From assembly GCA_905221605.1 (NCBI GenBank), contig CAJNDS010000891.1, forward strand, positions 393,922 through 410,921: a stretch of DNA of 17,000 nucleotides, read 5' to 3'. Each line of letters starts with the position of its first letter. Within the stretch, counting starts at the first letter, position 1. Source of the DNA: Symbiodinium natans (Eukaryota; Sar; Dinophyceae; Suessiales; Symbiodiniaceae). The position numbers were made by a program, and so were the translations under genes. Positions 7,278 through 14,140 of the stretch are shown here, piece after piece. The notes below the pieces were generated by a model, which saw only the letters and a list, made by a program, of their open reading frames with translations, searched no databases and was not told the origin of the DNA.

Positions 7278-7558
7278 CTGCTTTGTTTGATCAGGAGTTT
7301 AGCGTTTAGGGTCTGAGGGTTTTTGGCTTAGGGTTTAGGGACTGAGAATTTAGGTGTTAGGGTTTAGGGACTGAGGGTTTAGGGTTTAGGGTTTAAGGGT
7401 TGAGGGGCAAGAATGTAGGGTTTAGGAATTCGGGTCTAACTTGGGGCTTTTACTGATTGGGGTGGCAGGCTGGTCAAGTCTTCGCTCACACTTGTACGGT
7501 TGTGTTCAGGGTTTGGGTTTTGGAGTGCCGGGTGTAGAGGCTATACTTAACTCTAAAC
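7278..7558 (-). other. intron-like spacer, degenerate TTTAGGG
   Basis: Scattered, poorly conserved TTTAGGG units (7298-7440) followed by about 110 bases without a clear signal. The plus-strand open frame starting at 7441 and running through the next exon is judged a shadow. Confidence 0.4.
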
Positions 7559-7649
7559 CCCCAAAGCCACTTTCTGCGAATCGAGGCAGGGCAACAGTTC
7601 CCCGCTTCGGGTTCGGGGTAGTCCGTATGAATTATCTGAGTTATGGTCC
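7559..7649 (-). CDS. predicted internal exon (30 codons)
   Basis: Acceptor CCAGCAG|G, then DHNSDNSYGLPRTRSGELLP and CLDSQKVALG, ending at GTTTAGAG (minus strand). Phase is 2 in, 0 out. It is polar and structured-looking, with no low-complexity bias, and the donor is a telomere-type unit. The family is unrecognised. Confidence 0.55.
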
Positions 7650-7957
7650 CTGCTGGGGGTCCGGTTGCGGCACGGCTTAAGGCTTAGGGCTTAGGGCTTA
7701 GGGCTTAGGGTTTAGGGTTTAGGGTTTAGGGTTTAGGGTTTAGGGTTTAGGGTTCAGGGTTTAGGGTTTAGGGTTTAGGGCTAGGGTTTAGGGTTTATGG
7801 TTTAGGGTTTAGGGTTTAGGGCTTAGGGTTTGGAATTTTGGGGGTTGGGGTTCTTGCTTCGACTCTCAGGCTTCGCATCGGGGATGCAGACCTTTAAACT
7901 TACTACCGTAAACCCTAAACCCTAAACCCTTAACCCTAAACCCTAAGCCCTAATTTC
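7650..7957 (-). other. telomeric-hairpin intron
   Basis: TTTAGGG array 7676-7830 (with TTAGGGC units at its start), a loop of about 75 bases, then a CCCTAAA array 7907-7953. The arms face each other. Confidence 0.55.
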
Positions 7958-8043
7958 GCTGCAGAACTGCCCAAGGGCGCCTGCATGGTCGTCACGACGG
8001 CATCCGCATCGTCCGCCTGTCTGCCCCCTCCAACACCCCTGGA
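7958..8043 (-). CDS. predicted internal exon, acidic
   Basis: From acceptor GGTCAG the minus strand reads SRGVGGGRQADDADAVVTTM then QAPLGSSA. To keep phase (0 in, 2 out) the donor would be GAAATT, a GA-type site as reported in dinoflagellates. A GT site (GTTCTG) lies 14 bases earlier but changes phase. The plus strand also has an open frame (ELPKGACMVVTTASASSACL), so strand is inferred from context. Confidence 0.45.
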
Positions 8044-8592
8044 CTGACCCCGGATGAGGGTGGTTTAGGGTTTAGGGTTTAGGGTCTAGGGTTCAGGGCC
8101 TAGGGTTTAGGGCTTAGACAGTTCCCCTCCCCTTCCCCACCCCCGAAGTCCCAGTGCAGCGTGGACATTGGGACATGTACTACAAGTAGCCTAAGCTTTG
8201 TCACAGAAGCCCTGATCCCCATGAACCCTAGACCCTGCAAGCCCTAACCCTAAACCCTAAACCCTAAACCCTAAACCCTAAACCCTAAACCCTAAACCCT
8301 ATGTACCCAAAATAGAAGCAAGGGAATCCGGGCCCACTGAGGATCGCCTTGCTTTTAGTAGGGGATCCCAATTATGGGCCCTGTATAAAACCCGAATACA
8401 CTATGCATCACAAGGCCCCATACTTCGGTTCCCGTTGAATCGTTTAAGAAAGGGTTTAGGGTTTAGGGTTTAGGGTTTAGGGTTTAGGGTTTAGGGTTTA
8501 GGGTTTAGGGTTTAGGGTTTCCCCACCTTAGATTTAGGGTTTGGGGTGTTTAGTGTTTAGGGTTTACGGTTCAGGGTTCCACCCGCTCCCAC
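8044..8592 (-). other. intron-like region with two nested telomeric pairs
   Basis: It contains TTTAGGG 8063-8115, a non-coding loop, CCCTAAA 8241-8301, about 150 bases including one copy of a dispersed repeat, then TTTAGGG 8452-8520. No CCCTAAA arm follows before the next exon, so this may be two introns with an unseen exon, or a rearranged one. Confidence 0.4.
8381..8453. repeat. dispersed repeat, copy 1 (pairs with 8848-8891)
   Basis: Shares CTATAAAACCC-like, CCATACTTC, then GAA(T/C)C..TTAA and AGAAGG-type blocks in the same order as the second copy about 450 bases away. The copies differ in length by an internal insertion. Confidence 0.4.
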
Positions 8593-8640
8593 CATCGCCA
8601 CCTCGAGGGATTCCCGCAAGGAAGTGAGGTGACCAACTGC
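8593..8640 (-). CDS. predicted internal exon (16 codons)
   Basis: Acceptor CTGGAG|G, reading AVGHLTSLRESLEVAM, donor GTGGGAG, phase 0 on both sides, matching its two neighbours. A later GTGGAACC donor would add VGA and change phase. It is helix-like with regular leucines. Confidence 0.5.
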
Positions 8641-9209
8641 CTCCAGGTTTCGAAAGGGTTCAGGGGCTGGGGATGTTTTGGGGGTTTGGGGTTTAGGGAT
8701 TAACCTAAACCCTAAACCCTAGGGTTAGCATTTGGAGGGGTTATGAGGGCCTGCTTCCGGTGCAGGGCCTGTCAAAGTGGCAGAATTCCAGAACCTTGTG
8801 TAGTCTATAAGCCTTCATTGGGGAGGCCTTGTATACCGCTTACATACCCTATAAAACCCAAGAGCCATACTTCAGAACCCCTTAAAGAAGGTAAGGGACC
8901 ACATTAACCCAAGATAGAGATGATCAAGTTTCGTTCCGTTCCGTTCTGGCCGACGGGGTGACAAATAGCCCCACCCCTGCCTCTAGAGATTCTAAGCCAA
9001 CCCTTCGGATTTGGCTTAACCATGCAACAAACCTCAGATACTGACCTGAAGTCAGCCATAAAAAACGATAACCCTCAACCCTAAGCCCACACACGAGAAG
9101 TCTAAACTTCCAAAGAACCCACCCTACACCCCATAAGCCCCATAGGCCCTATAAATCCCATAAACTGCAAGGGGCCACACCCGAAACCCGAAACCCGAAA
9201 ACCCTAAAC
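8641..9209 (-). other. intron-like region
   Basis: Only short telomeric groups here (8682-8724 and 9180-9209). The middle holds the second copy of a dispersed repeat (8848-8891), a hairpin TAAGCCAA...TTGGCTTA at 8993-9018 and a GTTCC-rich stretch near 8931. No exon was recognised. Confidence 0.4.
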
Positions 9210-9258
9210 CCCCACAACCCCAAACATCCCAAGTAACTGCCCTAAGATGTCGGCGCCT
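9210..9258 (-). CDS. predicted internal exon (16 codons), hydrophobic
   Basis: Acceptor CCCCAG, reading GADILGQLLGMFGVVG, ending flush against GTTTAGGG. Phase is 2 in, 0 out; the split first codon completes Leu with the upstream exon. The Leu/Met/Val/Gly content could be part of a membrane helix. Confidence 0.52.
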
Positions 9259-9562
9259 CTGGGGTTCAGGGTTTAGGGTTTAGGGTTTAGGGTTTAGGGC
9301 TTCCGGGTGCCTGGGAGTGTGATGGCTGTTGTGGGCCTTAAGGGTTTTTTGAGATCTTTCAGGGTCTTAGCGCTTTGGTGTAATTGCGACGCTTGCGGAG
9401 CAAACTACCGTACCAAAATCCCTGAACCCGAAACCCTTCTGGGCCCCAAACTCTAAACCCCCAAACCCCAAACCCCAAACCCTAAACCCCAAACCCCAAA
9501 CCCTAAACCCTGAACCCTAAACCCTAAACCCTAAACCCTAAACCCTAAACCCTAAACCCTAC
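9259..9562 (-). other. telomeric-hairpin intron, clearest example
   Basis: On the minus strand it begins GTAGGGTTTAGGG (array 9447-9562 on the plus strand as CCCTAAA), passes a loop of about 140 bases, and ends in CCCTAAA units, then CCCTGAACCCCAG (plus-strand TTTAGGG 9265-9302). The stem arms reach within a few bases of both splice sites, and the flanking exons join in phase. Confidence 0.6.
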
Positions 9563-9627
9563 AGCTGGCGTGAGGTCTTGGGCACCTCCACGAGCTGCGG
9601 CATGACGTCTTCGAAGCTCTCCTTCGG
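9563..9627 (-). CDS. predicted internal exon (about 22 codons)
   Basis: From acceptor CCCAAG the minus strand reads PKESFEDVMPQLVEVPKTSR then Q and a split codon, with donor CT|GTAGGGTTTAG. Without splicing, the frame would hit TAG at exactly this donor. Phase is 0 in, 2 out. Flanks are CCCTAAA (left) and TTTAGGG (right). Confidence 0.58.
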
Positions 9628-10089
9628 CTTGGGGTTTAGGGTTTAGGGTTTAGGGTTTAGGGTTTAGGGTTTAGGGTTTAGGGTTTAGGGTTTAGGGTTT
9701 AGGGTTCAGGGTTTAGGGTTTAGGGTTTAGGGTTTAGGGTTTAGGGCTTAGGGCTTAGGGCTTAGGGCTTTCGGTTTGGGATTTAGGGTTTAGGGTATAG
9801 GGTGTAGGGCTTCAGTATGGCTTAGGGCGAGCATACCCCCCCTGAGTCGTCTAACCCTTAACGCCCGAACTTCTACCCCCAAGGGAGGCAAGCGAAACCA
9901 GAACTTCACGCTGGTTCCTTGTCGTCCTTTAAGCTGCTCGATGGTTCCCTAGCAAGCCCCTCTCATGGGACTCTACCTTGGACCCTAAACCCTACACCCT
10001 AAACCCTAAATCCTAAACCCGAAATCCTAAACCCGAAACCCTAAACCCTAAACCCTAAAGACCATTTTAAAAGGTCCTCAGTACTAAAC
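9628..10089 (-). other. telomeric-hairpin intron
   Basis: TTTAGGG array 9631-9815 (about 25 units, with TTAGGGC units near the end), a loop of about 165 bases containing a small hairpin GAACCAG...CTGGTTC (9896-9918), then a CCCTAAA array 9983-10059. Confidence 0.55.
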
Positions 10090-10128
10090 AAGCAGAGACT
10101 CCGAGAACTGGGGTCCGTGCCGGGGTCC
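10090..10128 (-). CDS. predicted short exon (13 codons)
   Basis: Acceptor TTTTGCAG|G, reading GPRHGPQFSESLL, then donor GTTTAG. Phase 0 on both sides, agreeing with both neighbours. Short, so only the splice context and phase support it. Confidence 0.42.
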
Positions 10129-10457
10129 CTGCAAAACTGTCGCTTTAGGGGCTCCGGGTTTAGGATTTAGGGATTGTAGATGCTTTGGGGTTTTAGGATT
10201 TAGGGTTTAGGGTTTAGGGTTTAGGATTTATCAAGGAGTGAGGGCTGCTTTTTTTTTTTTTTTTTTTTTTTGGGGGGGGGGGGGGGTTGGGTCTTGGGCA
10301 TGAGATGATCAGGGCTCAGGGACTAGGGTTTGATGTTTATGAATTCGGAATTTAGGGCTTAGACGCTCAGAGGGTTTAGGGTTTAGGGTTTGGGGGTTTA
10401 GGGTGTGGGGTTTAGGGTTTAGGGTTTGGGGTTTAAGGTTCAGGGTTTCGGGGCGAC
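10129..10457 (-). other. intron-like region with T-run/G-run
   Basis: TTTAGGG groups at 10195-10228 and 10367-10445, and a run of about 23 T followed directly by about 15 G (10249-10286). This intron lacks a CCCTAAA arm; both arrays face the same way. Confidence 0.45.
10249..10286. repeat. poly-T / poly-G tract
   Basis: A homopolymer of T abutting a homopolymer of G. On the minus strand it reads C-run then A-run, the same arrangement as the C-run plus A-run on the plus strand near 4598-4620. Confidence 0.9.
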
Positions 10458-10817
10458 CGTGTCGGTTGCAAGGGGGTGGTCTCGGACTTCTCGCCCTTGC
10501 CATGGGGCACCCGAAACCTCAGCTTTCTCCTCCATGCTCGGGCTTTTCATTGCCTCAATGACCTCGTTCAGGTCCTTTCTCTGAGGAGCTGAGGCTAGTA
10601 GTGCTGAAGGGGCTGCTGAGCTTGCTGAAGGTTGGGTCTCAGGTTCGTCTGAGGCTGACTCAACCTCTTCATGCCACCTCTCGTAGTATGACTCAGCATT
10701 GGCTGCCATAGCCTCCTGAAGTGTACTCAGGAAGTTGGGCTCAAAGTCATCTAGCTTCCCAATACTCCCCTTGATTAGGGAATATTTCTCAATTAAAAAA
10801 GGGATCCTTGGTAGGAT
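10458..10817 (-). CDS. longest predicted exon, acidic Ser/Ala-rich protein segment
   Basis: The minus strand is open for up to 120 codons. The best part starts near GKLDDFEPNFLSTLQEAMAA and continues NAESYYERWHEEVESASDEP, a Ser/Ala/Pro-rich linker, then KDLNEVIEAMKSPSMEEKAE and on to HPLATDT, where a GTCGCC donor gives phase 0 into the next exon. The upstream limit is uncertain: an acceptor CCTTAG at 10818 keeps the frame open, but the first 15-20 codons lie in an AT-rich palindrome. A Met at 10709 could instead start a separate gene. Probable features are a short helical N-terminal part, a disordered acidic linker and a second helix. No family recognised. Confidence 0.7.
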
Positions 10818-10843
10818 CTAAGGAATATTCCTTAATTAAGGGG
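10767..10843. repeat. AT-rich imperfect palindrome between two coding segments
   Basis: The 20-base outer arms CCCCTTGATTAGGGAATATT and AATATTCCTTAATTAAGGGG match at 18 of 20 positions, and inner GGATCC/GGATC repeats extend the stem. It lies at the boundary of two minus-strand coding pieces and contains an in-frame stop for one of them. It resembles a small foldback insertion. Confidence 0.75.
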
Positions 10844-10973
10844 GTTGGGCTCTTTGGGCTTGGTCCGCAAGTTCTCAAGCGCCTGGAACTTCTGAGCAGC
10901 CTGCTGGTTTGGGGTTTTGGGGTGTTTGGGGGCACATTGCTTCTTGGGGAACAACAGGCGTGCGATCTGGCGG
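10832..10973 (-). CDS. predicted exon or 3' end of a gene, Gln/Lys-rich
   Basis: From acceptor GCAGCAG the minus strand reads RQIARLLFPKKQCAPKHPKT then PNQQAAQKFQALENLRTKPK and EPNPLN before a TAA inside the palindrome. Entry phase 2 fits the exon at 11239-11300. The frame is also open upstream to about 11025. A 35-base CCCCAAA-rich stretch (10905-10939) ending CCAGCAG looks like an intron remnant but keeps the frame only if retained. Either the gene ends here or the palindrome interrupted a continuous exon. Confidence 0.5.
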
Positions 10974-11238
10974 CTGCTGCCTCGACTACTAAGCTCTAAA
11001 CTCCCCGCAATTCCACGCCCAGTCCTAAGCCATAAGCCTTGCTAAACCCTTAACCCTGCAGGGCTTAGATAAAGCCTAAACCCTAAACCCTAAACCCTAA
11101 ACCCTAAACCCTAAACCCTAAACCCTAAACCCTAAACCCTAAACCCTAAACCCTAAACCCTAAACCCTAAACCCTAAACCCTAAACCCTAAACCCTAAAA
11201 CCTAAACCATAAACCCTAGATCAGAAAGAAGCCCAGAC
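10974..11238 (-). other. intron-like spacer with CCCTAAA array
   Basis: Mostly a CCCTAAA array (11078-11220, about 20 perfect units), which begins just after the donor of the upstream exon on the minus strand. Confidence 0.5.
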
Positions 11239-11300
11239 AAAATTCTGCAGGTGGCCTGGAAGTCGTAAGGCATGTTGTCGGAGATGTACTGCACCATGTC
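11239..11300 (-). CDS. predicted internal exon, well supported
   Basis: From acceptor CTTAAGAAG the minus strand reads DMVQYISDNMPYDFQATCRI to donor GTCTGGGC. Phase is 0 in, 2 out. Aromatic and charged residues are well mixed and there is no repeat-derived sequence. A TTTAGGG group follows on the right and CCCTAAA on the left. The family is not recognised. Confidence 0.6.
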
Positions 11301-11344
11301 CTTCTTAAGGTAAGATAGGGGGTTTAGGGTTTAGGGTTTCGGGA

Positions 11345-11448
11345 TAAATTACCACCAGTGTTCCCTTATGGTGCCTATAACAATGCTACAACCCCCCCCC
11401 CCAAACGCCAAAACCTTATGCTTATTAGTAAGGCCCCTAAAGGAGCCT
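11345..11448. repeat. dispersed repeat, copy 2 (pairs with 6932-7012)
   Basis: Collinear with the copy at 6932-7012 (TTCCCTT, GGTGCCTATAAC, C-run, TTATTAGTAAGGCCCCTAAA). It carries a longer C-run (11393-11402). Confidence 0.5.
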
Positions 11449-11673
11449 GCGCCTAGTTCAAGAGGTAGAGGGTTTAAGGTTTGGGGTTTAGCTTAACGCT
11501 TAGGAAAGTTTAGAGTTAAGGGGTGAAATGCACGAGGTTTGTTGGCTCACCCCTAAAAACCCCAAACCAAAAAACAAACAAACCCTAAACCCTAAATCCT
11601 AAATCCGAACAGAACGGTGCGCTAGGAATGTAGCCCCCAAGCCATAAACCCTAAAACAAAAACCTCACACCTT

Positions 11674-11775
11674 GGGATGTTCCCCCTGATGCTAACAGTC
11701 CTTTACAGGGATTATGGCAGGAGGTGCTACACTATAATCCCTTTTAAGGACTGTTAGTCTAAGGGGGAACATCCC
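11674..11775. mobile_element. foldback (MITE-like) hairpin element
   Basis: Two 42-base arms, starting GGGATGTTCCCCCT and ending AGGGGGAACATCCC, pair at 37 of 42 positions around an 18-base loop. There is no reading frame inside. The perfect outer 14 bases and clustered mismatches further in look like a recent non-autonomous foldback element, or a strong RNA hairpin in the intron. No target-site duplication is obvious. A lone GGTTCCCCCT follows at 11797. Confidence 0.8.
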
Positions 11776-11899
11776 GCACACCCCTAAACCAGAAGGTTCC
11801 CCCTGTAGCAAAGGTGAGAGGTAAGTTTGCTTCTTTGGTTTAGTTGGGGTCTGCCCTCAACCAAAAAAAGGGAACCTACACCTCAAACCAAAGGGGTAC

Positions 11900-11992
11900 C
11901 CCTGGGGCAGGAATGGGGCTTCGGGCAAAAAGGGGTCCCCGGCATTTGCGAAATTCGCGCAGAAACATGTTCAGGAACATGTAGGGGAAGAG
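11900..11992 (-). CDS. predicted internal exon (31 codons), aromatic/hydrophobic
   Basis: From acceptor CCGAAAG the minus strand reads LFPYMFLNMFLREFRKCRGP, then LFARSPIPAPG, to donor GTACCCC. Phase 0 in and out, consistent with both neighbours. The Phe/Met/Leu-rich start followed by Arg/Lys resembles a membrane segment with a basic flank. Confidence 0.55.
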
Positions 11993-12021
11993 CTTTCGGG
12001 TTTAGGCCACTGCCCTGAAAC
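11993..12021 (-). other. putative 29-base micro-intron
   Basis: On the minus strand it starts GTTTCAGGG and ends CCTAAACCCGAAAG, a single degenerate TTTAGGG unit facing a single CCTAAAC unit. Reading through instead meets a stop within the following exon in this frame, so removal of exactly 29 bases is needed to keep both flanking frames open. Confidence 0.35.
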
Positions 12022-12106
12022 ACCATAGTTGTTAGAAATCGCGCGCACCTCCTCGTCGGACCTCATCAACACCTGTGATAGGGCAGATGTTCGGGAGAAA
12101 GACAGG
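12022..12106 (-). CDS. predicted internal exon, well supported
   Basis: From acceptor CCAAGAG the minus strand reads LSFSRTSALSQVLMRSDEEV then RAISNNYG. Phase is 2 in, 0 out, matching the exon at 13385-13477 on one side and that at 11900-11992 on the other. A Ser-rich start and a charged helix follow one another. It lies just left of a 316-base TTTAGGG array. Confidence 0.58.
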
Positions 12107-12192
12107 CTCTTGGGTTTGGATTTAAGCTTAGGGTCTAGGGTTTAGCGTTGAGGTTTGTTTTCTGGCACAGGTTTAGGTTACTTGTTTGGTGA

Positions 12193-12508
12193 AGGGTTTA
12201 GGGTTTAGGGTTTAGGGTTTAGGGTTTAGGGTTTAGGGTTTAGGGTTTAGGGTTTAGGGTTTAGGGTTTAGGGTTTAGGGTTTAGGGTTTAGGTTTTATG
12301 GTTTAGGGTTTAGGGTTTAGGGTTTAGGGTTTAGGGTTTAGGGTTTAGGGTTTAGGGTTTAGGGTTTAGGGTTTAGGGTTTAGGGTTTAGGGTTCAGGGT
12401 TTAGGGTTTAGGGTTTCGGGTTTAGGGTTTAGGGTTTAGGGTTTAGGGTTTCGGGTTTAGGGTTTAGGGTCTAGGGTCTAGGGCTTAGGGATTAGGGCTT
12501 AGGGTTTG
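12193..12508. repeat. longest TTTAGGG array
   Basis: About 45 units, mostly perfect over 200 bases, then variants TTCGGG, TTCAGGG and TCTAGGG toward the right end. Confidence 0.95.
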
Positions 12509-12873
12509 GAGGACGGTTGGGTCAGCCCCGAAGGCGTGGGTTCTGTGGTCTTAATTCAGGGCAAAGGGGCTTCAAAACGCTGCAGAAAGGTCAGGGAAGA
12601 GTTGGGATTTCACCCTTGGGGTGCAGCGGTGAGGGGGTTTAGGATGCAAGCCGTTCGAGAGCGAGAGCAGGTCTCAAGCGCAACTCCACGTGGGAAAGAA
12701 TGCCAACCGGTCCATGGTTAAACCCTAAACACTAAAACTCCTAATGCCGCCCCCGTCGGTGTTTTGTTGTTGTTTGTTTTTTCTAATGGTGCCCGAAAGT
12801 TTAAACATAGGTAGTATGGAGTGGGCATACTGAGTAGCAAGAGCAGGCATCAGAAGGGCGTCAGGTCCAAAGC

Positions 12874-12972
12874 CCTATATATATATGTATATACATGTAT
12901 GTATGTATGTATGTATGCATGTATGCATGTATAACATGTATACATATATGTGTTTATTGATTTATGTATTTA
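12874..12972. repeat. ATGT/ATGC microsatellite
   Basis: TATATATATGTATATACATG then repeated ATGT and ATGC tetramers, ending in ATTTATTT-like sequence. Confidence 0.9.
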
Positions 12973-13167
12973 TTTATACCTGCGGTTTAGGGTTGTAAGG
13001 GCTCGCACGCACTGGTAGCATGGACGGTATCATCGTGCGGGCATGGATGCTCTGGCCGTTCGCCAAACCCTACACCCTAGATTTAGGTCTAATGTTGCGC
13101 TCTCTTTAGTATCTGGGCCCCCTCCGCCCCTAAACGGGGAAACCCTAAACCCTAAACCCTAAACCCT

Positions 13168-13287
13168 AAACAAGCCCTGGCCGGCTCCGGATTGATTCAT
13201 GTGGGGTAGCCCAAACAGTATCCTCAGGCAGATGAGCGCAGCTCGTGGGCTACTTGCTCCCTTGGCAAATCGTTTGGGGGCTTGTTT
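13168..13287. mobile_element. nested inverted-repeat element related to the GTAGCCCA family
   Basis: Outer arms AAACAAGCCC and GGGCTTGTTT (10 bases, perfect) enclose GTAGCCCA at 13206 and TGGGCTAC ending at 13253. The inner tips match the introner-like elements at 1150-1253 and 1837-1947, but the 48-base interval contains none of their internal blocks. It sits next to CCCTAAA arrays. Confidence 0.5.
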
Positions 13288-13290
13288 CGT

Positions 13291-13384
13291 AAACCCAACC
13301 CCTAAACCCTAAACCCTAAACCCTAAACCCTAAACCCTAAACCCTAAACCCTAAACCCTAAACCCTAAACCCTAAACCCTAAAC
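13291..13384. repeat. CCCTAAA array
   Basis: About 13 perfect units ending exactly at the predicted donor GTTTAGGG (minus strand) of the next exon. Confidence 0.95.
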
Positions 13385-13477
13385 CCTAATGAGATTTTTG
13401 AAAAGAGATTAGATACACCCAGCTCCAGAAGTTCTGGAATCTGAAGCTGGAATCGGGACAAGCCTTGAGTGTCTACG
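13385..13477 (-). CDS. predicted internal exon, leucine-rich
   Basis: From acceptor GGAAAG the minus strand reads VDTQGLSRFQLQIPELLELG then VSNLFSKISL, ending GG|GTTTAGGG. Phase 2 in and out, matching both neighbours. A second frame (ACPDSSFRFQNFWSWVYLIS) is open from a CTCAAG acceptor but ends in a stop and does not use the telomeric donor. Flanks are CCCTAAA left and TTTAGGG right. Confidence 0.52.
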
Positions 13478-13775
13478 CTTTCCAGGGTTTAGGGTTTAGG
13501 GTTTAGGGTTTAGGGTTTAGGGTTTAGGGTTTAGGGTTTAGGGTCCCCGGGGACCCCCGGACGGCGAACTTCGCAAAGTTGCGGCATCATTTTCAATAGG
13601 GGTACCCCGAATAATGGCTTGCACATTCGCAGAAAAGCCAGTGCAACCTTAGCGGGTAAGGGCATCCCTGAAACCCTGAAGCCTGAACCTTCAAGCCCTT
13701 AACGCCAAACTCTAACCCTAAGCCCTAAACCCAAAACCCAAAACCCTAGACCCTAAACCCTAAACCCTATATAAC
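13478..13775 (-). other. telomeric-hairpin intron
   Basis: TTTAGGG array 13484-13543, a loop of about 110 bases starting with the palindrome GGTCCCCGGGGACC, then CCCTAAA-like units 13723-13768. On the minus strand it opens GTTATATAGGGTTTAGGG. Confidence 0.55.
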
Positions 13776-13852
13776 CCCGAGCGAAGTCCCTTGAGCAAAC
13801 AACCGCGCAGCGCCTCTGCTCCCTTCGCCGGCAAGTCGACACCCAACATCTC
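13776..13852 (-). CDS. predicted internal exon
   Basis: From acceptor GCTCCAG|G the minus strand reads EMLGVDLPAKGAEALRGCLL then KGLRS, donor GTTATATAGGG, exit phase 2. The frame is also open upstream (AAWLQ). It is unusual in having CCCTAAA arrays on both sides. Entry phase does not match the exon at 14083-14140, so a micro-exon may be missing. Confidence 0.53.
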
Positions 13853-13874
13853 CTGGAGCCACGCAGCCCGACAA

Positions 13875-14030
13875 CCTAAACCCTAAACCCTAAACCACAA
13901 AACCCTAAACCCTAAACGCTAAACCCTAAACCCTGACCCCTAAACCCTGAACGCCGAACTCTAAACCCTAAACCACAAACCCTAAACCCTAAACCCTGAA
14001 CGCCGAACTCTAAACCCTGAGCCCTACAGA
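13875..14030. repeat. degenerate CCCTAAA array
   Basis: CCCTAAA units interspersed with two copies of a longer block CCCTGAACGCCGAACTCTAA, so a higher-order repeat is forming inside the array. Confidence 0.85.
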
Positions 14031-14082
14031 TCCCAATATGAACCAGGGCTGTCTATTTATGATATATACACAGGTGCCTTAC

Positions 14083-14140
14083 TTGTACCCCTGATGAAAT
14101 TCAGGCTCAGATTTCGGGTAAGCTTTCACAGCTTCCAGTG
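14083..14140 (-). CDS. predicted internal exon
   Basis: From acceptor CCAAAG the minus strand reads LEAVKAYPKSEPEFHQGY, with a strong AA|GTAAGG donor. Entry is phase 1, exit phase 2. With the upstream exon ending …ERLVK plus G, the joined reading ERLVKALEAVKAYP is a smooth helix. Confidence 0.5.

Larger units (their letters stand above)
11301..11899 (-). other. intron-like region rich in foldback repeats
   Basis: Short TTTAGGG groups (11321-11340, 11468-11490), a dispersed repeat copy (11345-11448), CCCTAAA-like units (11583-11607) and a 102-base hairpin element. I saw no coding island. Confidence 0.45.
12107..13384 (-). other. very long intron-like region
   Basis: It is framed by the TTTAGGG array 12193-12508 on the left and CCCTAAA arrays (13139-13170, 13291-13384) on the right. 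The interior holds about 210 bases of mixed sequence (12510-12720) with weak open frames on both strands, an ATGT microsatellite, a short GC-richer stretch at 12990-13065 (open on plus as MDGIIVRAWMLWPFAK) and a pair of nested inverted repeats at 13168-13287. Small unseen exons are possible, but none has convincing splice context. Confidence 0.45.

Noticed and set aside
7441-7680. 79-codon plus-strand open frame
   Set aside because: It overlaps the minus-strand exon at 7559-7649, which has better splice signals and phase. The plus reading is rich in Gly/Phe from TTTAGGG-like sequence.
12506-12721. 71-codon plus-strand open frame
   Set aside because: It lies in the loop position between TTTAGGG and CCCTAAA arrays, with no acceptor or donor that fits. 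Composition is not distinctive, though a small exon cannot be fully excluded.
13216-13245. Stand-alone exon inside the GTAGCCCA inverted repeat
   Set aside because: It is only about 30 bases between the tips, with no acceptor and no phase support.
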